From Marinobacter sp. C7 (lineage in GTDB: Bacteria; Pseudomonadota; Gammaproteobacteria; Pseudomonadales; Oleiphilaceae), in NCBI RefSeq assembly GCF_022343555.1, contig NZ_JAKQZH010000002.1, positions 62,001 through 126,000 on the forward strand: a stretch of DNA of 64,000 nucleotides, read 5' to 3'. A program made the translations under genes and the position numbers. Below the pieces are notes generated by a model. That model was not told the DNA's origin and made no database searches. It was given only the letters and a program-made list of their open reading frames with translations. This document shows positions 36,228 to 45,707 of this stretch, piece after piece (position 1 is the first letter of the stretch; every line of letters starts with the position of its first letter).

Positions 36228-37559
36228 TTGAACCAGACATCCGAAAAAGCCAGCCTCGGCCGTCAGCTTTACGACATGACCTGGCCCATGCTGTTCGGCG
36301 TCCTGTCCCTGATGACCTTCCACCTCGCGGACAGTGCCTTCGTCGGCCAGCTCGGGCGGGATCCGCTGGCGGCACTGGGCTTCACCGTGCCCATGCAGCA
36401 GCTGGTCAGCGGCATGTATGTGGGCCTCGGCATCGCCACCACGGCCATCATCTCCCGTACGCTCGGTCAGGGTGATGAGGTCCGTGCGCAGCGCCTCGGC
36501 GGGCTGGTTGTCACCATCGGCGCCAGTCTGGCCCTCGTTCTGTGTCTGTCCGTGTGGCTGTTGCAGACGGTCATCCTGGATCTGCTGGGGGCGGAATCGA
36601 CCCTGCGGCCGGTGATCCGGGAGTACTGGGCACCCTGGCTGGTATCCGCCTGGACCGGTGCCATGCTGTACTTTGGCTACGCGGTCTGCCGCTCCAATGG
36701 TGATACCAAGCTTCCGGGCTACATGATGATTGCCACCAGTCTGATCAACATCGCCCTGGACCCGCTCTACATCTTCGTTTTCGGCTGGGGCCTGCCGGGC
36801 GCCGCCTGGGCCACCATCACCGCTTTCGGCCTGGGTACGCTGGTGGTCTATCCCACTCTCGTGCGCCGCCAATGGCTGCGTTTTGATCTGTTCCAGCTGA
36901 AACTTGCCCAGGCCTTACGGCAGCTCGGCAGCATCATGGCGCCGGCCATGGTCAGCCAGCTCATGCCGCCGGTCTCGGCCATGCTTGCCACGGCACTGGT
37001 GGCCGGTTTCGGGTCAGCGGCGGTGGCCGCCTGGGGTCTGGGGACCCGCCTGGAGTTCTTTTCGATTGTGGTGGTGTTGGCCCTGACCATGTCCATGCCG
37101 CCGATGATCGGGCGCCTGCTCGGCGCCGGCGACCTCGAAACCATCCGCCGCCTGGTACGCATGGCAGTCCGGTTTATTGTGGTCTGGCAACTGGCTCTGG
37201 CATTGATCTGGCTGGCCGCTTCCGGGTTGATTTCGACGCTGTTTACCCGGGACGCGGACGTACAGGATATCCTGGTCAACTATCTGCTGCGGGTGCCGCT
37301 GAGCTACAGCGGGCTAGGGGTCTGTATGCTGATGGTTTCGGTGAACAATGCCCTCGGTCTGCCCATGCGCGCGCTGTTGATTTCCACGCTGCGGCTGTTT
37401 GCCTGGTACCTGCCGATGTTGTGGCTGGGCTCGCAGATCTCGGGGCTCACCGGGCTGATGTCCGGCGCACTGATCGGCAACCTGCTGGCCGGCACCACCG
37501 CCTATCTCCTGTACCGTCAGGGTATGACGCAGCTCCGCCAGCAGGAGGCGCCCGCCTGA
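36228..37559 (+). CDS. MATE-family multidrug efflux protein
   Basis: 443 aa with twelve hydrophobic segments in two similar halves; DLTWPML-like start (YDMTWPMLFGVLSLMTFHLADSAFVGQLG) is the family N-terminal helix. MATE proteins export organic cations in exchange for Na+ or H+. The frame begins with TTG at 36228 and a weak RBS; the ATG at 36273-36276 would cut into the first helix, so the TTG is kept. Confidence 0.9.
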   Translation: MNQTSEKASLGRQLYDMTWPMLFGVLSLMTFHLADSAFVGQLGRDPLAALGFTVPMQQLVSGMYVGLGIATTAIISRTLGQGDEVRAQRLGGLVVTIGASLALVLCLSVWLLQTVILDLLGAESTLRPVIREYWAPWLVSAWTGAMLYFGYAVCRSNGDTKLPGYMMIATSLINIALDPLYIFVFGWGLPGAAWATITAFGLGTLVVYPTLVRRQWLRFDLFQLKLAQALRQLGSIMAPAMVSQLMPPVSAMLATALVAGFGSAAVAAWGLGTRLEFFSIVVVLALTMSMPPMIGRLLGAGDLETIRRLVRMAVRFIVVWQLALALIWLAASGLISTLFTRDADVQDILVNYLLRVPLSYSGLGVCMLMVSVNNALGLPMRALLISTLRLFAWYLPMLWLGSQISGLTGLMSGALIGNLLAGTTAYLLYRQGMTQLRQQEAPA

Positions 37560-37586
37560 TCGCGGGCGCTGGCTGACAAAACCGGT

Positions 37587-38042
37587 TCAGGAAGCGCCCG
37601 AGTCGCCGCCGGCGAAGCGCGCGCGGAAGCTTTCCGGCATGGGTGCCACTTCCCGGCGCTGGTAGTCGAAAAAGACAAAACCATACTTGGCCAGAGCCAC
37701 CGGCTGGCCACCGTCCGCCTTGGTGACCCGGAATACGAAGTCGCCACCGTACTTGTTGAAGTCCATCAGGCCGACTTCGAAGCGCAGCATGTCCGGGTAG
37801 AAGGATTCGGACTGGTACATGGTGGCGAGGTCGGTGATGATGATGCCGATGTCCTGGCGGTCGCTTTCTTCAATGCCATACTCCACGAGGAACTGGGCCC
37901 GGGCTTCGGACAGCATGGAGATCAGGGCGTCGTTACCCAGGTGGTTGGCGCCGTTGATGTCGGTGATGCGGACGGGCAAGCTGGTTTCGAAGACGAAGGC
38001 TTCGTCCGGGAAGGAGAGTTTGATTCTGGCCACGGTGGTCAC
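37587..38042 (-). CDS. Hotdog-fold thioesterase
   Basis: 151 aa, 4-hydroxybenzoyl-CoA thioesterase-like: RITDINGANHLGNDALISMLSEARAQFL near residue 25 matches the family pattern in which Asp and the following Asn-His form the active site. It probably hydrolyses acyl-CoA. GTG start. Divergent from the Nudix fusion across a gap that holds repeat copy 5. Confidence 0.82.
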   Translation of the reverse strand: MTTVARIKLSFPDEAFVFETSLPVRITDINGANHLGNDALISMLSEARAQFLVEYGIEESDRQDIGIIITDLATMYQSESFYPDMLRFEVGLMDFNKYGGDFVFRVTKADGGQPVALAKYGFVFFDYQRREVAPMPESFRARFAGGDSGAS

Positions 38043-38162
38043 CTGTCAGGATGCGATTGCTGTTGCCGCGAATCATACGCTCTTGGCTTTTACTGTTCAC
38101 CCTGTGGCAAATTCAGTTATCTTGCTCTTTATCTTATCTCCGCGCATCGACATTTGGAGCGA

Positions 38163-38272
38163 GTGGCGATCGGGGTGAGCTTTCCAAAACCCGCTCGAGC
38201 ACGTCCATGTGGCGCTTGAGCTCCGCCATCCTTGGCTCCGCACAGTTTTGGAAAGCTCACCCCGATCACCAC
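38163..38272 (+). repeat. Structured intergenic repeat, copy 5
   Basis: Arms 38163-38190 and 38245-38272 pair over 28 bp with one mismatch; inner ends CTTTCCAAAAC / GTTTTGGAAAG. The core reads CCGCTCGAGCACGTCCATGT, GGCGCTTGAGCTCCGCC, ATCCTTGGCTCCGCACA. It sits between two divergently transcribed genes, 121 bp before the thioesterase and 47 bp before the Nudix gene, a place where a terminator is not expected. Confidence 0.9.
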
Positions 38273-38318
38273 CCAGCCCCCTGACGCGCACTGACGTAAT
38301 GTACATAACGGGAACACT

Positions 38319-39956
38319 ATGGATATACGCCCTGCCGCCACACTGATCCTGCTACGAGACACATCCGAGGGGCTTCAGGTTCTGCTCCTGCAACGGACGT
38401 GGAAAGCCGCCTTCATGCCCGGCTACTTCGTCTTTCCCGGAGGCGCCGTGGACGTTCAGGAACTCCATGGCCGTGAACATGCCATCGGTCCGGCCGATGC
38501 CGAGATCAGTCAGATCATGAGTCTGGATGAAGGCGGGGCGGATTATATGCTGGCGGCCGTCCGGGAGTGTTTCGAGGAGGCCGGGATCCTGCTGGCCCTG
38601 GATGAAAACGGAGCACTTGTCGACGCGGATCATCCGGTCAGAAAGGAGCGGCTACCCCTGTTCAAAGGGGAGGTTTCACTCGCGGATCTGTGCCACAGGC
38701 ATGGTTTGACCATTCCTCTGGACCGGATGGCTTACCTCAGCCACTGGATTACACCACCCGGCCCCCCAAGGCGTTTCGATACCCGTTTTTTTGTGGCGAC
38801 GGCACCGGAAGGACAGGCAGCATCCCACGACGGGGTGGAGACCATCGATCATGTCTGGATCGATCCGGCCCAGGCGCTGGAGGAACATCGCACCGGCAAG
38901 CGGTTGCTGGGGCTGCCGACCATTCGGACGCTGCGGGTGCTCAGCGATTTCGACACCACCGAAGCGGTTATGCGCTATGCCCACGCCAATCCCCCGGAGC
39001 CCTACCCGAGCCAACCGTGGCCGGCCGTGCGGAAGGGCAAGCCCGTCACCCTGGAGCCCGGCTCACCAGCCTACGATGAAGCCGCCAAGCTGGATCCGGA
39101 AGGTGAGGGGTCGACACGGGCGGAGATCGTGCCCGGGGAAGCGGTGGAGGTTGCCGCCGGTGTGCTGAGGCTGACCGCCCCCAACCCCGGGATGATGACC
39201 GGTCCGGGTACCAATACCTATCTGCTCGGCCACGAACGGTTTACGGTTCTGGACCCGGGTCCGGACAATCCGGCCCATATCGAGCGGATTCTGGAGCTGA
39301 CCGGGGGCGTGATCGATCAGGTGGTGGTCACCCACACACACATCGACCACTCACCGGGCACCGCAACACTGAAGCAGAAGACCGGCTGCCGTGTGTTCGG
39401 CTGGCCCGCGCCCACCGGTGCTTCCCAGGATCAGTCCTTTGCACCGGACGATCAGCCGGAGCATGGAGACCTGATTGTCACCGGGGCCGGCCTGCTCAAG
39501 GTACTGCACACCCCCGGCCATGCCTCGAACCACCTGTGTTACCTGTTGGTGGAGCAGGAGCTGTTGTTTTCCGGAGACCACATCATGCAGGGTTCCACCG
39601 TGGTCATTAATCCGCCGGACGGCGACATGAAGGCGTACATCGAGTCACTCTATGAGCTGCTGACGGAACCATTGAGTTACATCGCGCCCGCCCACGGTTT
39701 CCTGATGGCCCGCCCCGAGGCGGTGATCGACTTTCTCATCACTCACCGCCTCTCCCGCGAACACAAGGTCGCCAAGGCCCTCAGGGAGCTGTCACCAAGC
39801 GGCCTCAAAGAGCTTACCGCCAGGGCCTATGATGACGTACCGGCGGCGATTCATGGCCTGGCCGCTCGCTCGGCGCTTGCGCATCTGTTGAAGCTGGAGG
39901 CCGATGGGCGTGCCAGGGAAGAGGAAGGACAGTGGTTCGGTAACGATCACACCTGA
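38319..39956 (+). CDS. Nudix hydrolase / metallo-beta-lactamase fusion
   Basis: 545 aa. Residues 1-245 are a Nudix domain of the NUDT19 type: GG at 41-42, a long insertion, then the Nudix box RECFEEAG at 82-89. Residues 260-545 are a metallo-beta-lactamase with H339xH341xD343H344, HTPGHASNH, GDHIM and PAHG; the end of the protein resembles LACTB2-type hydrolases. In animals NUDT19 hydrolyses CoA and LACTB2 is an endoribonuclease. Both active sites look complete. The joint function is unknown; CoA-related metabolism is one possibility. Confidence 0.88.
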   Translation: MDIRPAATLILLRDTSEGLQVLLLQRTWKAAFMPGYFVFPGGAVDVQELHGREHAIGPADAEISQIMSLDEGGADYMLAAVRECFEEAGILLALDENGALVDADHPVRKERLPLFKGEVSLADLCHRHGLTIPLDRMAYLSHWITPPGPPRRFDTRFFVATAPEGQAASHDGVETIDHVWIDPAQALEEHRTGKRLLGLPTIRTLRVLSDFDTTEAVMRYAHANPPEPYPSQPWPAVRKGKPVTLEPGSPAYDEAAKLDPEGEGSTRAEIVPGEAVEVAAGVLRLTAPNPGMMTGPGTNTYLLGHERFTVLDPGPDNPAHIERILELTGGVIDQVVVTHTHIDHSPGTATLKQKTGCRVFGWPAPTGASQDQSFAPDDQPEHGDLIVTGAGLLKVLHTPGHASNHLCYLLVEQELLFSGDHIMQGSTVVINPPDGDMKAYIESLYELLTEPLSYIAPAHGFLMARPEAVIDFLITHRLSREHKVAKALRELSPSGLKELTARAYDDVPAAIHGLAARSALAHLLKLEADGRAREEEGQWFGNDHT

Positions 39957-39963
39957 TTAACCC

Positions 39964-39988
39964 CTGTGCCGGCCACGCTCTGGCACAG
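39964..39988 (+). terminator. Possible terminator after the Nudix fusion gene
   Basis: CTGTGCC and GGCACAG pair around an 11-nt loop starting 7 bp after the stop. A T-run is lacking. Confidence 0.35.
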
Positions 39989-40094
39989 TGTGACCGGGTT
40001 TGATGAAACGGGCATTAAACCTTTGTCACCGCGCTATTCACGGCGGCCCGAGTGGCTATATCCTTGTGCGCCATCTGACCAACCCTGAGGATCC

Positions 40095-41444
40095 ATGGTG
40101 TATCACGGCTCTGCAAAACTGAGTTTCCGAGTGCTGCTGACCAGTGCGCTGGTACTTGCAACGGTACCCGCCCTGGCGGCAACCAATCCCGAAACGTCCG
40201 AGAGTGAGAATGAGACCACGGCCATTCCTGTGGCCGAACTGGCTGAGGACGAGGATGTCGAGGACGTGGAACGCTCCGAGCCTCTGCAGTCGAAGCTTCC
40301 TGCTCCGGACAAGGAACCGGAACAGCCATCTGACAGCGAAACCGTAGCCGCCCCCTCGACCACCCCGGCAGAGCAGCCTGCGCGCAAGATTGCCCCCAAT
40401 ATCGACCTCAAGGAGGTCGTCGATAAACCGCAGGCGGAAGCAGAGCCCAAACCGGAAACCGAAGCTGCACCAGTGCCGGCGAAAGCCACCAGCTTTACGC
40501 TGCTCGGCAACGAGGTACTACCGGGCACTTCGACCCGACTGGCCTGGTCCCCCGGCATCCAGATCGCAGGGCTGTCGCAGCCCACGCCGGTACTGGTGGT
40601 CAACGGTGCCAATGCCGGCCCCACTCTTTGCCTCACCGGGGCGATCCACGGGGATGAGCTCAATGGCATCGAGATCATCCGGCGTACCGTCTATGACCTC
40701 AATCCCGACAAGCTCAACGGACGCGTCGTGGGCATCCCCATCGTCAACCTGCCGGGGTTCCAGCAGGGCAGCCGCTACCTCCCGGACCGGAGGGACCTGA
40801 ACCGGCACTTCCCGGGCAGCGAGGACGGCAGCCTGGCGGATCGGATTGCCCATTCCCTGTTCGAGAACATTATCCGCCGCTGCAACATGCTGGTGGATAT
40901 ACACACCGGTTCGCTGAAACGCACCAACCTGCCCCAGCTCCGGGCCGACATGAACAACCCGGATGTGGCAACTTTCACCCAGGGCTTCGACCGCATGGCC
41001 GTGGTCCACAGCAGCGGGTCGCCGGGCATGCTGCGCAGCGCAGCCGTAGCAGCCGGCATTACCACCGTGACCATGGAAGCCGGTGAATCCCACCGCATCC
41101 AGGAGCACCAGATCGAGGCCGGCGTAAACAGCCTCACCAGCCTCATGGAAAAGCAGGGCATGATTTCCAGAATGTTCGTCTGGGGCGATCCGGAGCCGAT
41201 CTATTACGATTCCGACTGGATCCGCGCGGCCCATGGCGGCATTCTCTTCAGCGAAGTGAAGCTGGGAGACAGGGTCACCGAGGGGGAAATACTCGGATAT
41301 GTTGCCGACCCGATCACCAACGCTCAGCATCCGATCCGCTCCAGTGCCAATGGCCGGATCATCGGCATGGCCGTGGATCAGGTGGTGATGGCGGGCTTCG
41401 CGGCCTACCACATTGGTACGGAGGCAGAAGTGCCGGGAGAGTAG
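40095..41444 (+). CDS. Exported succinylglutamate desuccinylase/aspartoacylase-like metallohydrolase
   Basis: 449 aa. A signal peptide (FRVLLTSALVLATVPALAA) is followed by about 100 residues of acidic, Pro- and Thr-rich linker, then an M14-type AstE/ASPA domain: zinc ligands H185 and E188 (GAIHGDELNG), a DRRDLNRHFPGS loop and DIHTG near residue 273. The C-terminus forms a barrel-sandwich-like part (LGDRVTEGEILGYV). Most AstE-family enzymes are cytoplasmic; the leader places this one in the periplasm. The substrate may be an N-acyl amino acid or a peptide. Confidence 0.85.
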   Translation: MVYHGSAKLSFRVLLTSALVLATVPALAATNPETSESENETTAIPVAELAEDEDVEDVERSEPLQSKLPAPDKEPEQPSDSETVAAPSTTPAEQPARKIAPNIDLKEVVDKPQAEAEPKPETEAAPVPAKATSFTLLGNEVLPGTSTRLAWSPGIQIAGLSQPTPVLVVNGANAGPTLCLTGAIHGDELNGIEIIRRTVYDLNPDKLNGRVVGIPIVNLPGFQQGSRYLPDRRDLNRHFPGSEDGSLADRIAHSLFENIIRRCNMLVDIHTGSLKRTNLPQLRADMNNPDVATFTQGFDRMAVVHSSGSPGMLRSAAVAAGITTVTMEAGESHRIQEHQIEAGVNSLTSLMEKQGMISRMFVWGDPEPIYYDSDWIRAAHGGILFSEVKLGDRVTEGEILGYVADPITNAQHPIRSSANGRIIGMAVDQVVMAGFAAYHIGTEAEVPGE

Positions 41445-41495
41445 TATCCTAGTCGTTTTTCATCCACGGCGTGGGAAACGACGGGAGTAGTACCC

Positions 41496-42437
41496 TTGGC
41501 AACATCACAGTCTCTGTCCAGATCCACCGTGTTGGCCTATATCGGTCTGGTGCTGACCCCTCTGTTCTGGGCCGGCAACGCCGTGGTCGCCCGAGGCACG
41601 GTCGAGGCCATTCCGCCATTGTCCATGTCCTTCTGGCGCTGGATCCTGGCCCTGTGCATCCTGCTGCCAATTGGCCTGCCGGGCATCCTGAAACACCGCC
41701 GCGTCATCCGCCAGCATCTGGGCTCCATGGTGGCGCTGGCCACGTTCAGTGTGGCCGCGTTCAACTCGCTGCTGTATTACGCCGCGATCACCACCACGGC
41801 CACCAACATTGCCCTGATCAACGCCACTATCCCCATTTTCGTAGCGCTGCTCGCCTGGCTGATGCTGGGAGATCGTACCCGCCCCATCCAGGCCCTCGGG
41901 ATCTTCCTGGCGGTACTCGGGATCCTGGTGGTGATCGCCCGGGGACAGGTCTCGGTGCTCACCGGCCTGCAAGCCCAGCCCGGCGACCTGATCATGGTCG
42001 CAGCCGTGTTCAGCTGGGGGCTGTTCTCGGTGCTGCTGCGCCGCCAGGCGGTGCCCCTGCCCGCCCTGACCTTCCTGACCACCCAGGTGCTGCTCGGCAC
42101 GCTGATCATCCTGCCGTTCTACCTGACGGACCTGATGTTCTTTGCCGGAGGCTTTGAAGTGTCCCGGGGGACCGTGCTGCCGCTGATCTACTTCGCGATT
42201 TTCCCCGGAATTCTGGCCTACGGCTTCTGGAACCATGGCGTCCATACCATCGGTCCCGGTGGCGCCGCCATTTTCATGTACCTGACACCGGTCTATGCCT
42301 CCATCCTGGCCGGCCTGTTTCTGGGAGAGTCGCTGGGGGTGTTCCACCTCGTTGGAGGTGGCCTGATTCTGGTGGGCTTGCTGTTGGCGACCCGTGTCAA
42401 GAGGCCCGCCTTTCACAGGGCGGGCGACTACGACTAG
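41496..42437 (+). CDS. EamA/DMT-family transporter
   Basis: 313 aa with ten hydrophobic helices in two EamA repeats. TTG start at 41496 with GGGAG 8 bp upstream. Such proteins export amino acids or other metabolites. Its stop shares a CTAG with the stop of the convergent aminotransferase. Confidence 0.88.
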   Translation: MATSQSLSRSTVLAYIGLVLTPLFWAGNAVVARGTVEAIPPLSMSFWRWILALCILLPIGLPGILKHRRVIRQHLGSMVALATFSVAAFNSLLYYAAITTTATNIALINATIPIFVALLAWLMLGDRTRPIQALGIFLAVLGILVVIARGQVSVLTGLQAQPGDLIMVAAVFSWGLFSVLLRRQAVPLPALTFLTTQVLLGTLIILPFYLTDLMFFAGGFEVSRGTVLPLIYFAIFPGILAYGFWNHGVHTIGPGGAAIFMYLTPVYASILAGLFLGESLGVFHLVGGGLILVGLLLATRVKRPAFHRAGDYD

Positions 42438-43624
42438 GCGGAGGCTGCGGCCAGTGCCCGGCCGATGCGGTCGAGCACCTCGACCAGAGTCTGGCGCGGG
42501 CAGCCGATGTTCAGGCGCATGAAGCCACTGCCGGACTCGCCGAAGCTGATACCCGGATTCATGCCCACACCGGCCTCCTGAACAAAAAATTGCCTCAGAC
42601 CGGCATCGTCCAGTCCGAGCTCCCGGCAATCCAGCCACATCAGATAAGTCCCTTCGGGCGCAAAGGTCGTGATGCCAGGCAAGCGGCCGACCGCGTCGAC
42701 CACAAAATCGCGGTTCTCCTGCAGGTAATCCATCAACCGGTCCAGCCAGGGCCCACCTTCCCGATAGCCCGCCTCAAACCCGGCCACACTGAAGGGGTTG
42801 CACTGCGGCAGGTGCAGCTGAGCAAACACGCCTTTCATGGCCTGACGGCGGGACTTGTCGGGGATCACCAGGGCCGACAGGCCCAGTCCAGGCATGTTGA
42901 AGCTCTTGCTCGGCGCCACTGCCGTAATCAGGGCGTCGTCCGGTTCAGCCAGGGTGGCCAGTACCGGATGGCGAGGGGCGTCGGGGAACACCAGGTCACA
43001 GTGAATCTCGTCGCTCAGCACCACGAGGTCATGCCGTCGCGCAATATCCAGCACGGCCCTGAGTTCGTGCTCCGACCAAACCCGACCCACCGGATTATGC
43101 GGCGAACACAGCATCAGCACCCGGTTTTCCGGGCGCGCCGCACAGGCCTCCAGATGCTCAAGGTCCATGGTGTAGCGGATCCCGCCATCCGTGGTCCTGT
43201 CCGCAACCAGTGGGTTCTCCACGACCGTCCTACCGGTCAGCTTCACCGAACTGAAGAAAGGCGGATACACCGGCGGCTGGATGATCACACCCTCGCCGGG
43301 CCCGGCATAAGCCAGACAGGCCGCGTGCAGGGAAGGGACGACCCCCGGCACCATCAGGATCCACTCCCGCCGGATCTCCCAGCCATGACGCTGCCTGAAC
43401 CAGTCGATCATGGACTGGTACAGGGAGTCGGGAAACAGGGTGTAGCCGTAGACCGGATGCTCGGCCCGTTTCTTCAGTGCCTCGGTCACCGCCTCCGGAG
43501 CTGCAAAGTCCATGTCCGCCACCCAGACCGGGACAACATCTTCGCGGCCGAAGACCGCCTTACGGGCATCAAACTTTACCGAACAGGTGTTTTCACGGGA
43601 CAGGGGTTGGTCGAAACGGGGCAC
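42434..43624 (-). CDS. patB: PatB/MalY-family PLP aminotransferase/C-S lyase
   Basis: 396 aa fold-type I PLP enzyme. VPVWVADMDFAAPEAV at the N-terminus and the PLP Lys in APSKSFNMPGL are diagnostic of the MalY/PatB group (cystathionine beta-lyase activity); SPHNPVGRVW and the Asp in LSDEIHCDLVF bind the cofactor. It probably cleaves cystathionine or cysteine conjugates. Convergent with the EamA gene. Confidence 0.88.
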   Translation of the reverse strand: MPRFDQPLSRENTCSVKFDARKAVFGREDVVPVWVADMDFAAPEAVTEALKKRAEHPVYGYTLFPDSLYQSMIDWFRQRHGWEIRREWILMVPGVVPSLHAACLAYAGPGEGVIIQPPVYPPFFSSVKLTGRTVVENPLVADRTTDGGIRYTMDLEHLEACAARPENRVLMLCSPHNPVGRVWSEHELRAVLDIARRHDLVVLSDEIHCDLVFPDAPRHPVLATLAEPDDALITAVAPSKSFNMPGLGLSALVIPDKSRRQAMKGVFAQLHLPQCNPFSVAGFEAGYREGGPWLDRLMDYLQENRDFVVDAVGRLPGITTFAPEGTYLMWLDCRELGLDDAGLRQFFVQEAGVGMNPGISFGESGSGFMRLNIGCPRQTLVEVLDRIGRALAAASA

Positions 43625-43803
43625 AGGTGCTCTCCTGGGTCGGAAATCGGACGGACACAGAGGGCTATTGTGTCCACAGCAAGGGTGACAGGCAAACCTT
43701 GGCCTTTGGTCGAATTCCCGGGAATAGCATTTGCCAAGTCCTGCTTTACTTGCGAACCTAACCGTTTATCCATCCGAGTTTCCCTGTTTGCCGGAGCCCA
43801 CCA

Positions 43804-44691
43804 ATGCTTGGCCAGATTCTTTCCACGATGTTGCCGGTGTTCCTGATCACCGGCTGTGGCGCGCTTTACGGCCGTTACCGCAGTCCCGATATCAAGGGCC
43901 TGAACGTGCTGAACATGGAGCTTTTCGTACCCCTGCTGGTATTTGCAGTACTGGCGGACCAACAGGCCCCCCTGCAGGAATACGCCAAGCTGGCCCTGGG
44001 CGCGACGGTGGTGGTACTCGGTTCCGGCATCGTGCTCTACCCGTTGGCCAAGGTACTCAAGCTGAACCTGAAGACCTTCCTGCCACCGATGATGTTCAAC
44101 AATTCCGGCAACATGGGCATTCCGGTACTGTTGCTGGCGTTCGGGGATGCAGCCCTGCCGGCGGCCATCGTGCTGTTCATCGTCGAAATGCTGCTGCATT
44201 TCAGCGTCGGGCTCTACATGCTCGACCCCCACACCTCGATTATCCAGCGGCTGAAACTGCCCATCGTGTTTGCCTGCGTTGCCGGCCTGGTCGTCAACCT
44301 GAGCGGCATTGCCCTGCCCGACACGCTGCTGGAGAGCATGAACATGCTGGGTGAGGTGTGTATCCCGCTGATGCTGTTCGCCCTGGGGGTGCGCATGCTC
44401 GACATCGATTTCAACGACTGGAAACTGGGCTTGCTCGGGGCCATCGCCTGCCCAGCCAGCGGCCTTTTGCTGGCCTGGCCACTGATTGCCGTGCTCGACC
44501 TGCCGGGCCTGCAAGCCGCCTCCCTGTGGGTGTTCGCCGCCTTGCCCCCCGCGGTGCTCAACTATATGGTGGCAGAACAATACCAGCAGGAACCCCACAC
44601 GGTGGCCTCCCTGGTCCTGCTGAGTAACCTCGGCAGCCTGGTGGTGATGCCGATTGTGCTGGGACTGGTGTTTGCCGCCGGTTACGTATAA
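43804..44691 (+). CDS. AEC-family permease (auxin efflux carrier type)
   Basis: 295 aa with ten hydrophobic helices. The two central broken helices are marked by PPMMFNNSGNMGIPVLLLAFG and by LPPAVLNYMVAEQY, as in the family. It might export an organic acid or malonate-like compound. The UbiA-type gene starts 12 bp later, so the two are probably co-transcribed. Confidence 0.85.
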   Translation: MLGQILSTMLPVFLITGCGALYGRYRSPDIKGLNVLNMELFVPLLVFAVLADQQAPLQEYAKLALGATVVVLGSGIVLYPLAKVLKLNLKTFLPPMMFNNSGNMGIPVLLLAFGDAALPAAIVLFIVEMLLHFSVGLYMLDPHTSIIQRLKLPIVFACVAGLVVNLSGIALPDTLLESMNMLGEVCIPLMLFALGVRMLDIDFNDWKLGLLGAIACPASGLLLAWPLIAVLDLPGLQAASLWVFAALPPAVLNYMVAEQYQQEPHTVASLVLLSNLGSLVVMPIVLGLVFAAGYV

Positions 44692-44703
44692 GGAAACTAC
44701 AGC

Positions 44704-45594
44704 ATGTCCGAAGCGGCTGCGGTGGTTCGCGCCTTTCGCCCCAACTTTCTTATTCTTGCACCGCTTTGCGCCGGGCTTGGCGTGGCCATCGCCTGGCAAC
44801 AAGGCGGCTCACCAGCATTGCTGGATACCCTGCTGGTCTTCATCGGCGCCCTGCTCGCCCACGCTGCCGTCAATCTGTTCAACGAATATGAGGACTTCGT
44901 CTCCGGCCTGGATCTGATCACCCGGAGAACACCTTTCTCCGGCGGCAGTGGTGCGCTGCCCGAAGTACCCTCTGCGGCGAAGGGTGTTCTCGCTGCTGCC
45001 CTGGGAACCCTGGGCCTGGTAACGGCCATTGGCCTGTATTTTCTGTGGCAACGGGGGCTGCCCATGCTGGTGCTGGGCGCCACCGGTATCGTGCTGGTGT
45101 TGACCTACACCCGCTGGATTACCCGCCGCCCTGTCCTTTGCCTGCTGGCCCCCGGCCTCGGTTTCGGGCCGGTGATGGTCCTCGGCGCCATTGTCGCCCT
45201 GGGTGGCCGGATCGATACCTCCGCGCTCCTGGTGACCCTGGTTGCCCAATGCCTGGTGAGCGAACTGCTGCTGATCAACCAGATCCCCGATGCCGATGCC
45301 GATCAGAAGGTCGGCCGGCGTCACCTGGTCATTACCCTTGGCCCCGGGGCAGCCGCCCGGCTGGTGACAGCGCTCCTGCTCGGCAGCTATCTGCCGGTCC
45401 TGGCCGGCGTGCTGCTGGGCTGCTTGCCGGCATGGTCCGCCCTTGCCCTGGCAGCCCTCCCCTTCAGTCTCTGGATCGCCCGTCAGCTACCCGCGGCTCT
45501 GAACAGCCCGGAACGCCTCAATGCCGTGCTGGGAACGAATGTGGCAGTCCTGCTGTCAACGCTGGCGTTACTGATTGCCGGCATCAGCCTCTGA
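44704..45594 (+). CDS. UbiA-family prenyltransferase (MenA-like)
   Basis: 296-aa integral membrane protein with about eight helices and the two Asp-rich Mg-prenyl diphosphate sites: NLFNEYEDFVSGLD near residue 58 and NQIPDADADQKVGR near residue 195. The first matches MenA-type sequences better than UbiA. The prenyl acceptor cannot be told; a menaquinone role is uncertain because no other men genes are near. Confidence 0.82.
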   Translation: MSEAAAVVRAFRPNFLILAPLCAGLGVAIAWQQGGSPALLDTLLVFIGALLAHAAVNLFNEYEDFVSGLDLITRRTPFSGGSGALPEVPSAAKGVLAAALGTLGLVTAIGLYFLWQRGLPMLVLGATGIVLVLTYTRWITRRPVLCLLAPGLGFGPVMVLGAIVALGGRIDTSALLVTLVAQCLVSELLLINQIPDADADQKVGRRHLVITLGPGAAARLVTALLLGSYLPVLAGVLLGCLPAWSALALAALPFSLWIARQLPAALNSPERLNAVLGTNVAVLLSTLALLIAGISL

Positions 45595-45611
45595 CCGACA
45601 CGGATTCTCTC

Positions 45612-45630
45612 ATCGGGACTTGATCCCGAT
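45612..45630 (+). terminator. Possible terminator between the prenyltransferase and fadE
   Basis: ATCGGGA and TCCCGAT pair around CTTGA, 18 bp after the preceding stop. The sequence that follows is not T-rich. Between it and fadE (AGGTCTG RBS region) I see no clear PsrA or FadR site. Confidence 0.4.
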
Positions 45631-45707
45631 CCTTGCAAGTACAGGGACTTTGGCCGATGGTTAAGGTCAGATTTTGTTGATTTCATTCATGATATGGAGG
45701 TCTGCCC

